From Pristionchus mayeri (taxonomy: Eukaryota > Nematoda > Chromadorea > Rhabditida > Neodiplogasteridae): a stretch of DNA of 64,000 nucleotides. Positions 45,249 to 60,200 of the stretch are shown piece by piece (the first letter of the stretch is position 1; each line of letters starts with the position of its first letter). The notes beneath the pieces are model-generated. The model was not told where the DNA came from and ran no database searches. It saw nothing but the letters and a program-made list of their open reading frames with translations. The stretch spans positions 1,550,001-1,614,000 of the forward strand of contig BTRK01000001.1 in assembly GCA_036245805.1 (NCBI GenBank). The letters run 5' to 3'. Position numbers and translations under genes: made by a program.

Positions 45249-48200
45249 ATGGATTCTGAACGGGACGAACCTCCTCAGCTCCATCAAGTCGTTGCAACTG
45301 TCACCCCTTTCGATATCTACCGGTCAGCTTTGAAGGATTCTTCTGTTTCGTTTTGGTTTTCCACTATGAATGACGCTTGAAACAGGGTATATCACCGATA
45401 TCTTCCATGTTCAGATACCCCCGAATACACGATTCTCACTCCTCCTCGATCTCACCCGCGTACTCACTCACGTCCATTTCAACACCAGTCTACGATTCCA
45501 TTGCACGCGTCGATGATCGACCAGTCAGAAGGGTGCGCTCATATTAAATAACTATTCAAAGACGCTTCTCGTATAGCCGTTGTATTTTGTGTTCAACTGA
45601 AGATTAGTGATTTTATCTTCATAGATTGGATATATTATACATTCATTGCTACTATGGGTACTTTGAAATGCACTCAAATTAATAATATTTTTATCATTAC
45701 TAATTAAATATTTGGTTTCAGTCCTCTCCAGGCGTTAGACGTGAAGAGGGAACGCAGAGGGGTGGAAACCCGCACAGTGATCTTGATAACTACAATAATG
45801 TAAGATCCTATGACAAAAAAGCAATTTTATAACGACAATAATCCAAACTGGAATATTATAAAAATGTAAAGGAAATCGTCTAACCTTTATGTCGAAAGCT
45901 ATAAATCGAAAAAATAATCGAAAATACAAAGGAGACATCTGCATAATTGAAAAGTATCATTCAACATTTTTCTCCATTTCCTTCAGCGCAAGACTGCTGT
46001 AACTCTCTGGAGAATCTGCGCATTCCTTCTAATTCTTCTAATTGTTCTCATCTCAGTCGCAGTTGTCGTGGTATTGGTCATCTACTTACCACGTGAGCAT
46101 TTATATTAGTTATTTAGATTATCAGAATGAGAAATTTCAATATGGAGATCAAATTCTTTCACTATCTCTGTCCTATAAAGCACAAGCTCTACATTCAAAA
46201 TAAATCTTCATTTCCTACGACACTAAATGATGCTATTTTTTATAACTATTTTCTGCAAACCTATGGCTCGTATTGCTAAGACAGTTTGTCGACTGCCAGT
46301 CTTATTGCCAGTCTTTATGTCTCTCGTTTATCTGCACTCTATCTTGTCTCTAACTGAAGAGAGCTGCATTGACTCATGCATGAGGGCGGATTATAAAACA
46401 TCGTGTGCTGTGTGATTTGTTTGCCTCCATGATAGCAATTTTAAGAGTGTTTGTGCGTTTTCTATGCAGCATTTTAAGGCCCGCCGGAAATGAATAACCT
46501 GGCATAGCTTTACACATTAATCTGAACTTTTGATAAGAAAAAATCTAGAAATCGTGTTGTAAATATTCCGGAAACTCTTTTTTCTTGTTAGCATTATATG
46601 ATTACAATAATCCTTTCAAAAAATGCAGCAAAACTATTTGGAACAGAAAAAATTCGGGTCACGGTTTTCGTTGAAACCAGTAGCACAGTGAGCGGGAGAA
46701 CACCTATCTACTTCATTTCCCAAAATTTGCATGTTGAGCGGAGTTGACTTTACTTTGGAAGCCCATATCTCGATCAGTTTTGGAACTACAGAAATCGCAT
46801 TTATCCACCGATGCGTATTCTTCTGTATTCTTCTGATCTATAGATAAGTTCCCTTGCACTATGTGTAAAAATCATGTCTTCATACAATCATGGTAAAAAC
46901 TGGATTTTTCGATCTCAATAGGCTAATTACCAACCTTTTACAATGAAAACTATGCGATTTTGAAGCTTGATTTGGATTCCCCACTCTGCAATTGAATATA
47001 GATTATCTCTCATAACTCGATGAGTATCATTCGCTACTCACAAGGGGAGAATCATAACTTGGTGTAATTTTTGAATGATACATGTTTTCGTGCGTATCTC
47101 TCCTTCACCTTATGCAAATGACTGAGCCACTTTTGGATGCCTTTCGTATAAATCTCTAACAATGACTCAGGTGTACAAAACGCTGATTTGGCCGTTTTAG
47201 AGATAATTTCTGCACGTACCTAAGCGAACTTATTTGTAGATGAGAAGAATACGCATTGATGGAGATAATGCGATTCTCAAAAAAAACTGAGATATGGGTT
47301 TTCAAAATTGTAGGTCATAAATTCGCCTAGCATGTAAATTTGGAAAATGAAGTGGATAGGCGTTCTCCTCGCCCTTATTTTGGTTTTGTGATCAACATGA
47401 GATCGCGCGGCTCGTTAGGACAATGAATCCTCAGACTTGAAAGACACACGAAGCATGGATGTTTCCCGGGCTTTCGATTTATTCAAACATTTATTTTATT
47501 GGCCAGTGTGAGGGTTACTTAACGTCAGCATCGCATCGTTAAAGAGAGGGATTTCCTTTTGCGTTGCGTGTCTTTTTCGACTGCATTAACGAGCCGTGAT
47601 AGGAGACGAGTAGGTTCAACCTCCTCATGTCCCCTCCCGATTTCTATTATTATCCAACTATGCATGTTCCCGGGCCATAACTCGCGTTAACGATGAGGTA
47701 TCGAGAAACGGCAAAAAAGAAAGATCTTATTGCGACCCTGAGGGACCCATTGGAAAATCTAAATATCTCGTACGAACAAATCGGTCAAGAGCCTTGCGGT
47801 GTCTAACTACTGGTTTCAGTGAAAACCGTGACCCAATTTTTTTCTGTCGCATCGGTTCCTGCACGTTTTACAGAAGATCTGTGGTATTGTAATATTTCTT
47901 TGAATGTCACCTGAAATCTAATACAGATCATCAAAAAATTACATATATTTTAAGAAAAACCAAATCATCTCATCACTACCACCTCGTCACCTCTTCGTCA
48001 CTTCACTAAGCAGAATGTAACTGTTGCTGTGAATGTTGGAATGGCGACGACCGAAATGAAGAGGTCGAAGAGAGCTGCCGGGGAACTGAACAAGCAGGTG
48101 AACTGCTGAAAAAAAATTAAATATTGTTTTCCAGAATTCAGAATTATTTATCTAAATATTTTTGTTAGATTAAGTAAAGAATTGTAGATAATGGACGCCT

Positions 48201-51200
48201 TAATGAACTCAGTACAACAATGGACTGAGAGCGGCGACATAGGAGTCAGGTGACCAATAACAATAATTTAATGAATTGTATCGTCATATGTTTTCTTTCC
48301 ATCATGCAAGACTACAATTCACACCGAATTGCATCCTTGCTTAACAAGCAAAAAAGTAACTAATCAAAGATTCATCTGGTATTCCGACGCTCCGAAACAA
48401 TCCCTGCTGTTCGACACATGGCCTGACGCAATGAATAATATGGAAGAGAGTTATCATCCACGTACAGTCACAAATACGAATCAGACCTTGTAAGTCAGAA
48501 ACTAATATGAACATATTCTTCTATATTTAACATAATAATAAAACGTTTAATGATTTTTTCCATTCAATTGGTCAATGAGGATTGTCTTCGCAAAATTGGA
48601 ATAAACGTATGCATCAGTTTAGAATTGTTAATTTAAGAACTCTACAGAAGGTGAAAAATATAGTATTCCAAAATCTTCACATATTAGGTTGTAACATAAG
48701 TTTTGTCCGATTTCGTTAATGAAGTTTGAGCTAGCTCAAAATGGTCAACTCAAATCACATTGAGTTAACTCAATAACGTAAATAGGAGGAAGACTTGAAC
48801 ATTCCCTACATATGTTCAGATAAAATCAGCGACTCGGGATATGCGAGAAATTGATGATCGTCGTCGTACAAAATTTCAAAATATTTTTCTAAAATATTTT
48901 AATCGTCATTTTGCCAGGGAGAAAAAGTATGATACAACTTCACATACATTGGTGAGAAGGCCTTATCTTGTACTTTCTAAAACTACGTTGAATGGTAAGT
49001 GTGATCCTCCCCTTCCCGAATTACAAGATGGACAATGAGTAAGACGGACTTATGGAGCTGTTCAATCTATTAGTTTCCTTGCTCCGAAAGTCAACCTGGC
49101 AGTCCTTAGAATATGGGCAATAATATCTACTACTATTCTATCTACTACATACATTAGAAAAAGGTTAGCTGAACTGACCTTCATCTTTCTCAAAATTTTG
49201 ATTTTTCAAAAATATATTTTACTTGAGAAACATTCAAAATTCCGATTTTTTTGTGTCCAGGTTAGGGTGATTTTTCCAGCAAAAGTACATATCACCAAAC
49301 TTTCCCAAGCCACAAAGTATTAGGACAAGGGTAGCTTCAGCAAGTAATTACAAAATTACGAGATTGCCAAATGTATGCGAAACAGGAACTCGTAAAATAT
49401 GTCGATTTTAGTGTCGAATTTTGGACATCGATATTTGAATAATTCCGATTTGTGACAGGAGGATCGCACAATTACCAAACTAAAACTATGTGTTTATCAG
49501 GGTCAGATCTATACATTTTTCAATAAATTTATTCTCTAGGTTTAACGATGTTAATGCACGGTAGATAAATCCATCTCGGTTCATGCACAGTGGATCAAAA
49601 TTCGAAAATTGGTGCACTTTTCAAGTTGACCTTTCGTGTTAGAATTCATTTCAATTTGCTGCTGTGATACACGACCATGGAACTTTCCAAAAATATAATT
49701 TGATTAGCGCCATATATCGGACCGATAGATTACAACTCGGAGAAATAAGTAGCCCCGTTTTCAAATGCGGTGACTTTTTCCTCGCACCGCGACCAGAATC
49801 CCGATGTTTTAGATCTGTACAAATGTGCGCTAGACAGAGTGTTGGATCACTCATTGTGCCAGAACAACCATTTGAAAATCGGTCGAAAGGGAAGGATGTT
49901 CAATATCAGAAAACCAAATTATGAAAATCGGACAAAACTTTTGTTACAACCTGATACAAAAGTGCAATGAAATGCCCTCTTTCATTTGAAAACAAGAGAT
50001 TGAAGAGAAAGATACATGTGTGTCGTTACAGGGCCACACAAGCGCTGCAACTGACTGAAGACTCGGACTCACTGATGCTAGTTGTACCAGAATCTACTGC
50101 ATACTCGTAATAAATCTATATTATTTTCTATAAAAAAGTAGGATTCAACGGGAAAATATCCAAAAAAATCGTATAACGCAACTAATATAAAATATCGTAA
50201 ATGGTTTCTAAAATAAATAGGAGCAATGCGAGTGTGTGACATCTAATGCACTCTCCACTATTGGACGAAAAAAAGTTAATATAATAAGAGATATCTCACA
50301 TATTCCAATGGCATTGGATTTCAGGGAACAGGATGTCATGAAGAAAGATTCATTGGGCGCCGGAAATATTTTAAATATGATTGACAAAGAAAAGGTGAGA
50401 AAGACTAACATAAAACTTCTGAAATTTGTAGGCATTTTTAGGTGGCAATAAAATCAATCACTTAAAAATAATTTAAGGTGATAATTTTTGCTCCCAACAT
50501 GGAGCGATCGTCTGTAGAAAAGGCGTATAATCTTACTTCCACACCTCTGGTCATTACAAACCCCGACGATCTCACTGACTCCATTGGTGCGTTAAAAAAT
50601 TGTAAAGTAAATATAATCTTACAATTTAAAGGATTTCTTTCAGAACCCTTTCACACCACCTCCAGCACGACTGAAGGCACTCAATCCACTCTGGAGAATT
50701 CGATCACGACCACGGAAAGCAGCACAATCTCCGCTACTTCGGGATCCACTCCATCACCGTCGACCTCAACCGAAACGAGTGAAGGCACTTACTCAACGGA
50801 GGAGTCTTCGAGCACGACCACGGAAAGCAGCACCATCTCTGCTACTTCGGGATCCACTCCATCACCGTCGACCTCAACCGAAACGAGTGAAGGCACTTAC
50901 TCAACGGAGGAGTCTTCGAGCACGACCACGGAAAGCAGCACCATCTCTGCTACTTCGGGATCCACTCCATCACCGTCGACCTCAACCGAAACGAGTGAAG
51001 GCACTTACTCAACGGAGGAGTCTTCGAGCACGACCACGGAAAGCAGCACCATCTCTGCTACTTCGGGATCCACTCCATCACCGTCGACCTCAACCGAAAC
51101 GAGTGAAGGCACTTACTCAACGGAGGAGTCTTCGAGCACGACCACGGAAAGCAGCACCATCTCTGCTACTTCGGGATCCACTCCATCACCGTCGACCTCA

Positions 51201-54200
51201 ACCGAAACGAGTGAAGGAACTTACTCAACGGAGGAGTCTTCGAGCACGACCACGGAAAGCAGCACCATCTCTGCTTCTTCGGGATCCACTCCATCACCGT
51301 CGACCTCAACCGAAACGAGTGAAGGCACTTACTCGACGGAGGAGTCTTCGAGCACGACCACGGAAAGCAGCACCATCTCTGCTACTTCGGGATCCACTCC
51401 ATCACCGTCGACCTCAACCGAAACGAGTGAAGGCACTTACTCAACGGAGGAGTCTTCGAGCACGACCACGGAAAGCAGCACCATCTCTGCTACTTCGGGA
51501 TCCACTCCATCACCGTCGACCTCAACCGAAACGAGTGAAGGCACTTACTCAACGGAGGAGTCTTCGAGCACGACCACGGAAAGCAGCACCATCTCTGCTT
51601 CTTCGGGATCCACTCCATCACCGTCGACCTCAACCGAAACGAGTGAAGGAACTTACTCAACGAAGGAGTCTTCGAGCACGACCACGGAAAGCAGCACCAT
51701 CTCTGCTACTTCGGGATCCACTCCATCACCGTCGACCTCAACCGAAACGAGTGAAGGAACTTACTCAACGGAGGAGTCTTCGAGCACGACCACGGAAAGC
51801 AGCACCATCTCTGCTACTTCGGGATCCACTCCATCACCGTCGACCTCAACCGAAACGAGTGAAGGAACTTACTCAACGGAGGAGTCTTCGAGCACGACCA
51901 CGGAAAGCAGCACCATCTCTGCTACTTCGGGATCCACTCCATCACCGTCGACCTCAACCGAAACGAGTGAAGGAACTTACTCAACGGAGGAGTCTTCGAG
52001 CACGACCACGGAAAGCAGCACCATCTCTGCTTCTTCGGGATCCACTCCATCACCGTCGACCTCAACCGAAACGAGTGAAGGAACTTACTCAACGGAGGAG
52101 TCTTCGAGCACGACCACGGAAAGCAGCACCATCTCTGCTACTTCGGGATCCACTCCATCACCGTCGACCTCAACCGAAACGAGTGAAGGAACTTACTCAA
52201 CGGAGGAGTCTTCGAGCACGACCACGGAAAGCAGCACCATCTCTGCTTCTTCGGGATCCACTCCATCACCGTCGACCTCAACCGAAACGAGTGAAGGCAC
52301 TTACTCAACGGAGGAGTCTTCGAGCACGACCACGGAAAGCAGCACCATCTCTGCTACTTCGGGATCCACTCCATCACCGTCGACCTCAACCGAAACGAGT
52401 GAAGGCACTTACTCAACGGAGGAGTCTTCGAGCACGACCACGGAAAGCAGCACCATCTCTGCTACTTCGGGATCCACTCCATCACCGTCGACCTCAACCG
52501 AAACGAGTGAAGGCACTTACTCAACGGAGGAGTCTTCGAGCACGACCACGGAAAGCAGCACCATCTCTGCTACTTCGGGATCCACTCCATCACCGTCGAC
52601 CTCAACCGAAACGAGTGAAGGCACTTACTCAACGGAGGAGTCTTCGAGCACGACCACGGAAAGCAGCACCATCTCTGCTACTTCGGGATCCACTCCATCA
52701 CCGTCGACCTCAACCGAAACAAGTGAAGGAACTTACTCAACGGAGGAGTCTTCGAGCACGACCACGGAAAGCAGCACCATCTCTGCTACTTCGGGATCCA
52801 CTCCATCACCGTCGACCTCAACCGAAACGAGTGAAGGCACTTACTCAACGGAGGAGTCTTCGAGCACGACCACGGAAAGCAGCACCATCTCTTCTACTTC
52901 GGGATCCACTCCATCACCGTCGCCCTCAACCGAAACGAGTGAAGGCACTTACTCAACGGAGGAGTCTTCGAGCACGACCACGGAAAGCAGCACCATCTCT
53001 GCTACTTCGGGATCCACTCCATCACCGTCGACCTCAACCGAAACGAGTGAAGGAACTTACTCAACGGAGGAGTCTTCGAGCACGACCACGGAAAGCAGCA
53101 CCATCTCTTCTACTTCGGGATCCACTCCATCACCGTCGCCCTCAACCGAAACGAGTGAAGGCACTTACTCAACGGAGGAGTCTTCGAGCACGACCACGGA
53201 AAGCAGCACCATCTCTGCTACTTCGGGATCCACTCCATCACCGTCGACCTCAACCGAAACGAGTGAAGGAACTTACTCAACGGAGGAGTCTTCGAGCACG
53301 ACCACGGAAAGCAGCACCATCTCTGCTTCTTCGGGATCCACTCCATCACCGTCGACCTCAACCGAAACGAGTGAAGGCACTTACTCGACGGAGGAGTCTT
53401 CGAGCACGACCACGGAAAGCAGCACCATCTCTGCTACTTCGGGATCCACTCCATCACCGTCGACCTCAACCGAAACGAGTGAAGGCACTTACTCAACGGA
53501 GGAGTCTTCGAGCACGACCACGGAAAGCAGCACCATCTCTGCTACTTCGGGATCCACTCCATCACCGTCGACCTCAACCGAAACGAGTGAAGGCACTTAC
53601 TCAACGGAGGAGTCTTCGAGCACGACCACGGAAAGCAGCACCATCTCTGCTACTTCGGGATCCACTCCATCACCGTCGACCTCAACCGAAACGAGTGAAG
53701 GAACTTACTCAACGGAGGAGTCTTCGAGCACGACCACGGAAAGCAGCACCATCTCTGCTTCTTCGGGATCCACTCCATCACCGTCGACCTCAACCGAAAC
53801 GAGTGAAGGCACTTACTCAACGGAGGAGTCTTCGAGCACGACCACGGAAAGCAGCACCATCTCTGCTACTTCGGGATCCACTCCATCACCGTCGACCTCA
53901 TCCGAAACGAGTGAAGGCACTTACTTAACGGAGGAGTCTTCGAGCACGACCACGGAAAGCAGCACCATCTCTGCTACTTCGGGATCCACTCCATCACCGT
54001 CGACCTCAACCGAAACGAGTGAAGGAACTTACTCAACGGAGGAGTCTTCGAGCACGACCACGGAAAGCAGCACCATCTCTGCTTCTTCGGGATCCACTCC
54101 ATCACCGTCGACCTCAACCGAAACGAGTGAAGGCACTTACTCAACGGAGGAGTCTTCGAGCACGACCACGGAAAGCAGCACCATCTCTGCTACTTCGGGA

Positions 54201-57200
54201 TCCACTCCATCACCGTCGACCTCAACCGAAACGAGTGAAGGCACTTACTCAACGGAGGAGTCTTCGAGCACGACCACGGAAAGCAGCACCATCTCTGCTA
54301 CTTCGGGATCCACTCCATCACCGTCGACCTCAACCGAAACGAGTGAAGGAACTTACTCAACGGAGGAGTCTTCGAGCACGACCACGGAAAGCAGCACCAT
54401 CTCTGCTTCTTCGGGATCCACTCCATCACCGTCGACCTCAACCGAAACGAGTGAAGGCACTTACTCGACGGAGGAGTCTTCGAGCACGACCACGGAAAGC
54501 AGCACCATCTCTGCTACTTCGGGATCCACTCCATCACCGTCGACCTCAACCGAAACGAGTGAAGGCACTTACTCAACGGAGGAGTCTTCGAGCACGACCA
54601 CGGAAAGCAGCACCATCTCTTCTACTTCGGGATCCACTCCATCACCGTCGACCTCAACCGAAACGAGTGAAGGCACTTACTCAACGGAGGAGTCTTCGAG
54701 CACGACCACGGAAAGCAGCACCATCTCTGCTACTTCGGGATCCACTCCATCACCGTCGACCTCAACCGAAACGAGTGAAGGAACTTACTCAACGGAGGAG
54801 TCTTCGAGCACGACCACGGAAAGCAGCACCATCTCTGCTTCTTCGGGATCCACTCCATCACCGTCGACCTCAACCGAAACGAGTGAAGGCACTTACTCAA
54901 CGGAGGAGTCTTCGAGCACGACCACGGAAAGCAGCACCATCTCTGCTACTTCGGGATCCACTCCATCACCGTCGACCTCATCCGAAACGAGTGAAGGCAC
55001 TTACTTAACGGAGGAGTCTTCGAGCACGACCACGGAAAGCAGCACCATCTCTGCTACTTCGGGATCCACTCCATCACCGTCGACCTCAACCGAAACGAGT
55101 GAAGGAACTTACTCAACGGAGGAGTCTTCGAGCACGACCACGGAAAGCAGCACCATCTCTGCTTCTTCGGGATCCACTCCATCACCGTCGACCTCAACCG
55201 AAACGAGTGAAGGCACTTACTCAACGGAGGAGTCTTCGAGCACGACCACGGAAAGCAGCACCATCTCTGCTACTTCGGGATCCACTCCATCACCGTCGAC
55301 CTCAACCGAAACGAGTGAAGGCACTTACTCAACGGAGGAGTCTTCGAGCACGACCACGGAAAGCAGCACCATCTCTGCTACTTCGGGATCCACTCCATCA
55401 CCGTCGACCTCAACCGAAACGAGTGAAGGAACTTACTCAACGGAGGAGTCTTCGAGCACGACCACGGAAAGCAGCACCATCTCTGCTTCTTCGGGATCCA
55501 CTCCATCACCGTCGACCTCAACCGAAACGAGTGAAGGCACTTACTCGACGGAGGAGTCTTCGAGCACGACCACGGAAAGCAGCACCATCTCTGCTACTTC
55601 GGGATCCACTCCATCACCGTCGACCTCAACCGAAACGAGTGAAGGCACTTACTCAACGGAGGAGTCTTCGAGCACGACCACGGAAAGCAGCACCATCTCT
55701 TCTACTTCGGGATCCACTCCATCACCGTCGCCCTCAACCGAAACGAGTGAAGGCACTTACTCAACGGAGGAGTCTTCGAGCACGACCACGGAAAGCAGCA
55801 CCATCTCTGCTACTTCGGGATCCACTCCATCACCGTCGACCTCAACCGAAACGAGTGAAGGAACTTACTCAACGGAGGAGTCTTCGAGCACGACCACGGA
55901 AAGCAGCACCATCTCTGCTTCTTCGGGATCCACTCCATCACCGTCGACCTCAACCGAAACGAGTGAAGGCACTTACTCGACGGAGGAGTCTTCGAGCACG
56001 ACCACGGAAAGCAGCACCATCTCTGCTACTTCGGGATCCACTCCATCACCGTCGACCTCAACCGAAACGAGTGAAGGCACTTACTCAACGGAGGAGTCTT
56101 CGAGCACGACCACGGAAAGCAGCACCATCTCTGCTACTTCGGGATCCACTCCATCACCGTCGACCTCAACCGAAACGAGTGAAGGCACTTACTCAACGGA
56201 GGAGTCTTCGAGCACGACCACGGAAAGCAGCACCATCTCTGCTACTTCGGGATCCACTCCATCACCGTCGACCTCAACCGAAACGAGTGAAGGAACTTAC
56301 TCAACGGAGGAGTCTTCGAGCACGACCACGGAAAGCAGCACCATCTCTGCTTCTTCGGGATCCACTCCATCACCGTCGACCTCAACCGAAACGAGTGAAG
56401 GCACTTACTCAACGGAGGAGTCTTCGAGCACGACCACGGAAAGCAGCACCATCTCTGCTACTTCGGGATCCACTCCATCACCGTCGACCTCATCCGAAAC
56501 GAGTGAAGGCACTTACTCAACGGAGGAGTCTTCGAGCACGACCACGGAAAGCAGCACCATCTCTGCTACTTCGGGATCCACTCCATCACCGTCGACCTCA
56601 ACCGAAACGAGTGAAGGCACTTACTCAACGGAGGAGTCTTCGAGCACGACCACGGAAAGCAGCACCATCTCTGCTACTTCGGGATCCACTCCATCACCGT
56701 CGACCTCAACCGAAACGAGTGAAGGAACTTACTCAACGGAGGAGTCTTCGAGCACGACCACGGAAAGCAGCACCATCTCTGCCACTTCGGGATCCACTCC
56801 ATCACCGTCGACCTCAACCGAAACGAGTGAAGGCACTTACTCAACGGAGGAGCCTTCGAGCACGACCACGGAAAGCAGCACCATCTCTTCTACTTCGGGA
56901 TCCACTCCATCACCGTCGCCCTCAACCGAAACGAGTGAAGGCACTTACTCAACGGAGGAGTCTTCGAGCACGACCACGGAAAGCAGCACCATCTCTGCTA
57001 CTTCGGGATCCACTCCATCACCGTCGACCTCAACCGAAACGAGTGAAGGAACTTACTCAACGGAGGAGTCTTCGAGCACGACCACGGAAAGCAGCACCAT
57101 CTCTGCTACTTCGGGATCCACTCCATCACCGTCGACCTCAACCGAAACGAGTGAAGGCACTTACTCAACGGAGGAGTCTTCGAGCACGACCACGGAAAGC

Positions 57201-60200
57201 AGCACCATCTCTGCTACTTCGGGATCCACTCCATCACCGTCGACCTCAACCGAAACGAGTGAAGGAACTTACTCAACGGAGGAGTCTTCGAGCACGACCA
57301 CGGAAAGCAGCACCATCTCTGCCACTTCGGGATCCACTCCATCACCGTCGACCTCAACCGAAACGAGTGAAGGCACTTACTCAACGGAGGAGTCTTCGAG
57401 CACGACCACGGAAAGCAGCACCATCTCTTCTACTTCGGGATCCACTCCATCACCGTCGCCCTCAACCGAAACGAGTGAAGGCACTTACTCAACGGAGGAG
57501 TCTTCGAGCACGACCACGGAAAGCAGCACCATCTCTGCTACTTCGGGATCCACTCCATCACCGTCGACCTCAACCGAAACGAGTGAAGGAACTTACTCAA
57601 CGGAGGAGTCTTCGAGCACGACCACGGAAAGCAGCACCATCTCTGCTTCTTCGGGATCCACTCCATCACCGTCGACCTCAACCGAAACGAGTGAAGGCAC
57701 TTACTCGACGGAGGAGTCTTCGAGCACGACCACGGAAAGCAGCACCATCTCTGCTACTTCGGGATCCACTCCATCACCGTCGACCTCAACCGAAACGAGT
57801 GAAGGAACTTACTCAACGGAGGAGTCTTCGAGCACGACCACGGAAAGCAGCACCATCTCTGCTACTTCGGGTTCCACTCCATCACCGTCGACCTCAACCG
57901 AAACGAGTGAAGGCACTTACTCAACGGAGGAGTCTTCGAGCACGACCACGGAAAGCAGCACCATCTCTGCTACTTCGGGATCCACTCCATCACCGTCGAC
58001 CTCAACCGAAACGAGTGAAGGAACTTACTCAACGGAGGAGTCTTCGAGCACGACCACGGAAAGCAGCACCATCTCTGCTTCTTCGGGATCCACTCCATCA
58101 CCGTCGACCTCAACCGAAACGAGTGAAGGCACTTACTCAACCGAGGAGTCTTCGAGCATGACCACGGAAAGCAGCACCATCTCTGCTACTTCGGGATCCA
58201 CTCCATCACCGTCGACCTCAACCGAAACGAGTGAAGGCACTTACTCAACGGAGGAGTCTTCGAGCACGACCACGGAAAGCAGCACCATCTCTGCTACTTC
58301 GGGATCCACTCCATCACCGTCGACCTCAACCGAAACGAGTGAAGGAACTTACTCAACGGAGGAGTCTTCGAGCACGACCACGGAAAGCAGCACCATCTCT
58401 GCTACTTCGGGATCCACTCCATCACCGTCGACCTCAACCGAAACGAGTGAAGGCACTTACTCAACGGAGGAGTCTTCGAGCACGACCACGGAAAGCAGCA
58501 CCATCTCTGCTTCTTCGGGATCCACTCCATCACCGTCGACCCCAACCGAAACGAGTGAAGGCACTTACTCGACGGAGGAGTCTTCAAGCACGACCACGGA
58601 AAGCAGCACCATCTCTGCTTCTTCGGGATCCACTCCATCACCGTCGACCTCAACCGAAACGAGTGAAGGCACTTACTCAACGGAGGAGTCTTCGAGCACG
58701 ACCACGGAAAGCAGCACCATCTCTGCTACTTCGGGATCCACTCCATCACCGTCGACCTCAACCGAAACGAGTGAAGGCACTTACTCAACGGAGGAGTCTT
58801 CGAGCACGACCACGGAAAGCAGCACCATCTCTGCTACTTCGGGATCCACTCCATCACCGTCGACCTCAACCGAAACGAGTGAAGGAACTTACTCAACGGA
58901 GGAGTCTTCGAGCACGACCACGGAAAGCAGCACCATCTCTGCCACTTCGGGATCCACTCCATCACCGTCGACCTCAACCGAAACGAGTGAAGGCACTTAC
59001 TCAACGGAGGAGTCTTCGAGCACGACCACGGAAAGCAGCACCATCTCTGCCACTTCGGGATCCACTCCATCACCGTCGACCTCATCCGAAACGAGTGAAG
59101 GCACTTACTCAACGGAGGAGTCTTCGAGCACGACCACGGAAAGCAGCACCATCTCTGCTACTTCGGGATCCACTCCATCACCGTCGACCTCAACCGAAAC
59201 GAGTGAAGGCACTTACTCAACGGAGGAGTCTTCGAGCACGACCACGGAAAGCAGCACCATCTCTGCTACTTCGGGATCCACTCCATCACCGTCGACCTCA
59301 ACCGAAACGAGTGAAGGAACTTACTCAACGGAGGAGTCTTCGAGCACGACCACGGAAAGCAGCACCATCTCTGCTACTTCGGGATCCACTCCATCACCGT
59401 CGACCTCAACCGAAACGAGTGAAGGCACTTACTCAACGGAAGAGTCTTCGAGCACGACCACGGAAAGCAGCACCATCTCTGCTACTTCGGGATCCACTCC
59501 ATCACCGTCGACCTCAACCGAAACGAGTGAAGGCACTTACTCAACGGAGGAGTCTTCGAGCACGACCACGGAAAGCAGCCCCATCTCTGCTACTTCGGGA
59601 TCCACTCCATCACCGTCGACCTCAACCGAAACGAGTGAAGGCACTTACTCAACGGAGGAGTCTTCGAGCACGACCACGGAAAGCAGCACCATCTCTGCTA
59701 CTTCGGGATCCACTCCATCACCGTGGACCTCAACCGAAACGAGTGAAGGCACTTACTCAACGGAGGAGTCTTCGAGCACGACCACGGAAAGCAGCACCAT
59801 CTCTGCTACTTCGGGATCCACTCCATCACCGTCGACCTCAACCGAAACGAGTGAAGGAACTTACTCAACGGAGGAGTCTTCGAGCACGACCACGGAAAGC
59901 AGCACCATCTCTGCTACTTCGGGATCCACTCCATCACCGTCGACCTCAACCGAAACGAGTGAAGGCACTTACTCAACGGAGGAGTCTTCGAGCACGACCA
60001 CGGAAAGCAGCACCATCTCTGCTTCTTCGGGATCCACTCCATCACCGTCGACCTCAACCGAAACGAGTGAAGGCACTTACTCAACCGAGGAGTCTTCGAG
60101 CATGACCACGGAAAGCAGCACCATCTCTGCTACTTCGGGATCCACTCCATCACCGTCGACCTCAACCGAAACGAGTGAAGGCACTTACTCAACGGAGGAG

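Noticed and set aside
46227..46415. 62-codon ORF with hydrophobic start and Cys-rich end
   Set aside because: Lies in an intron, has no splice partner in phase and no conserved feature; probably chance.
49651..49970. Overlapping ORFs on both strands near 49700-49950
   Set aside because: Inside the 48686-49952 inverted-repeat element; no transposase motif, so not supported as genes.
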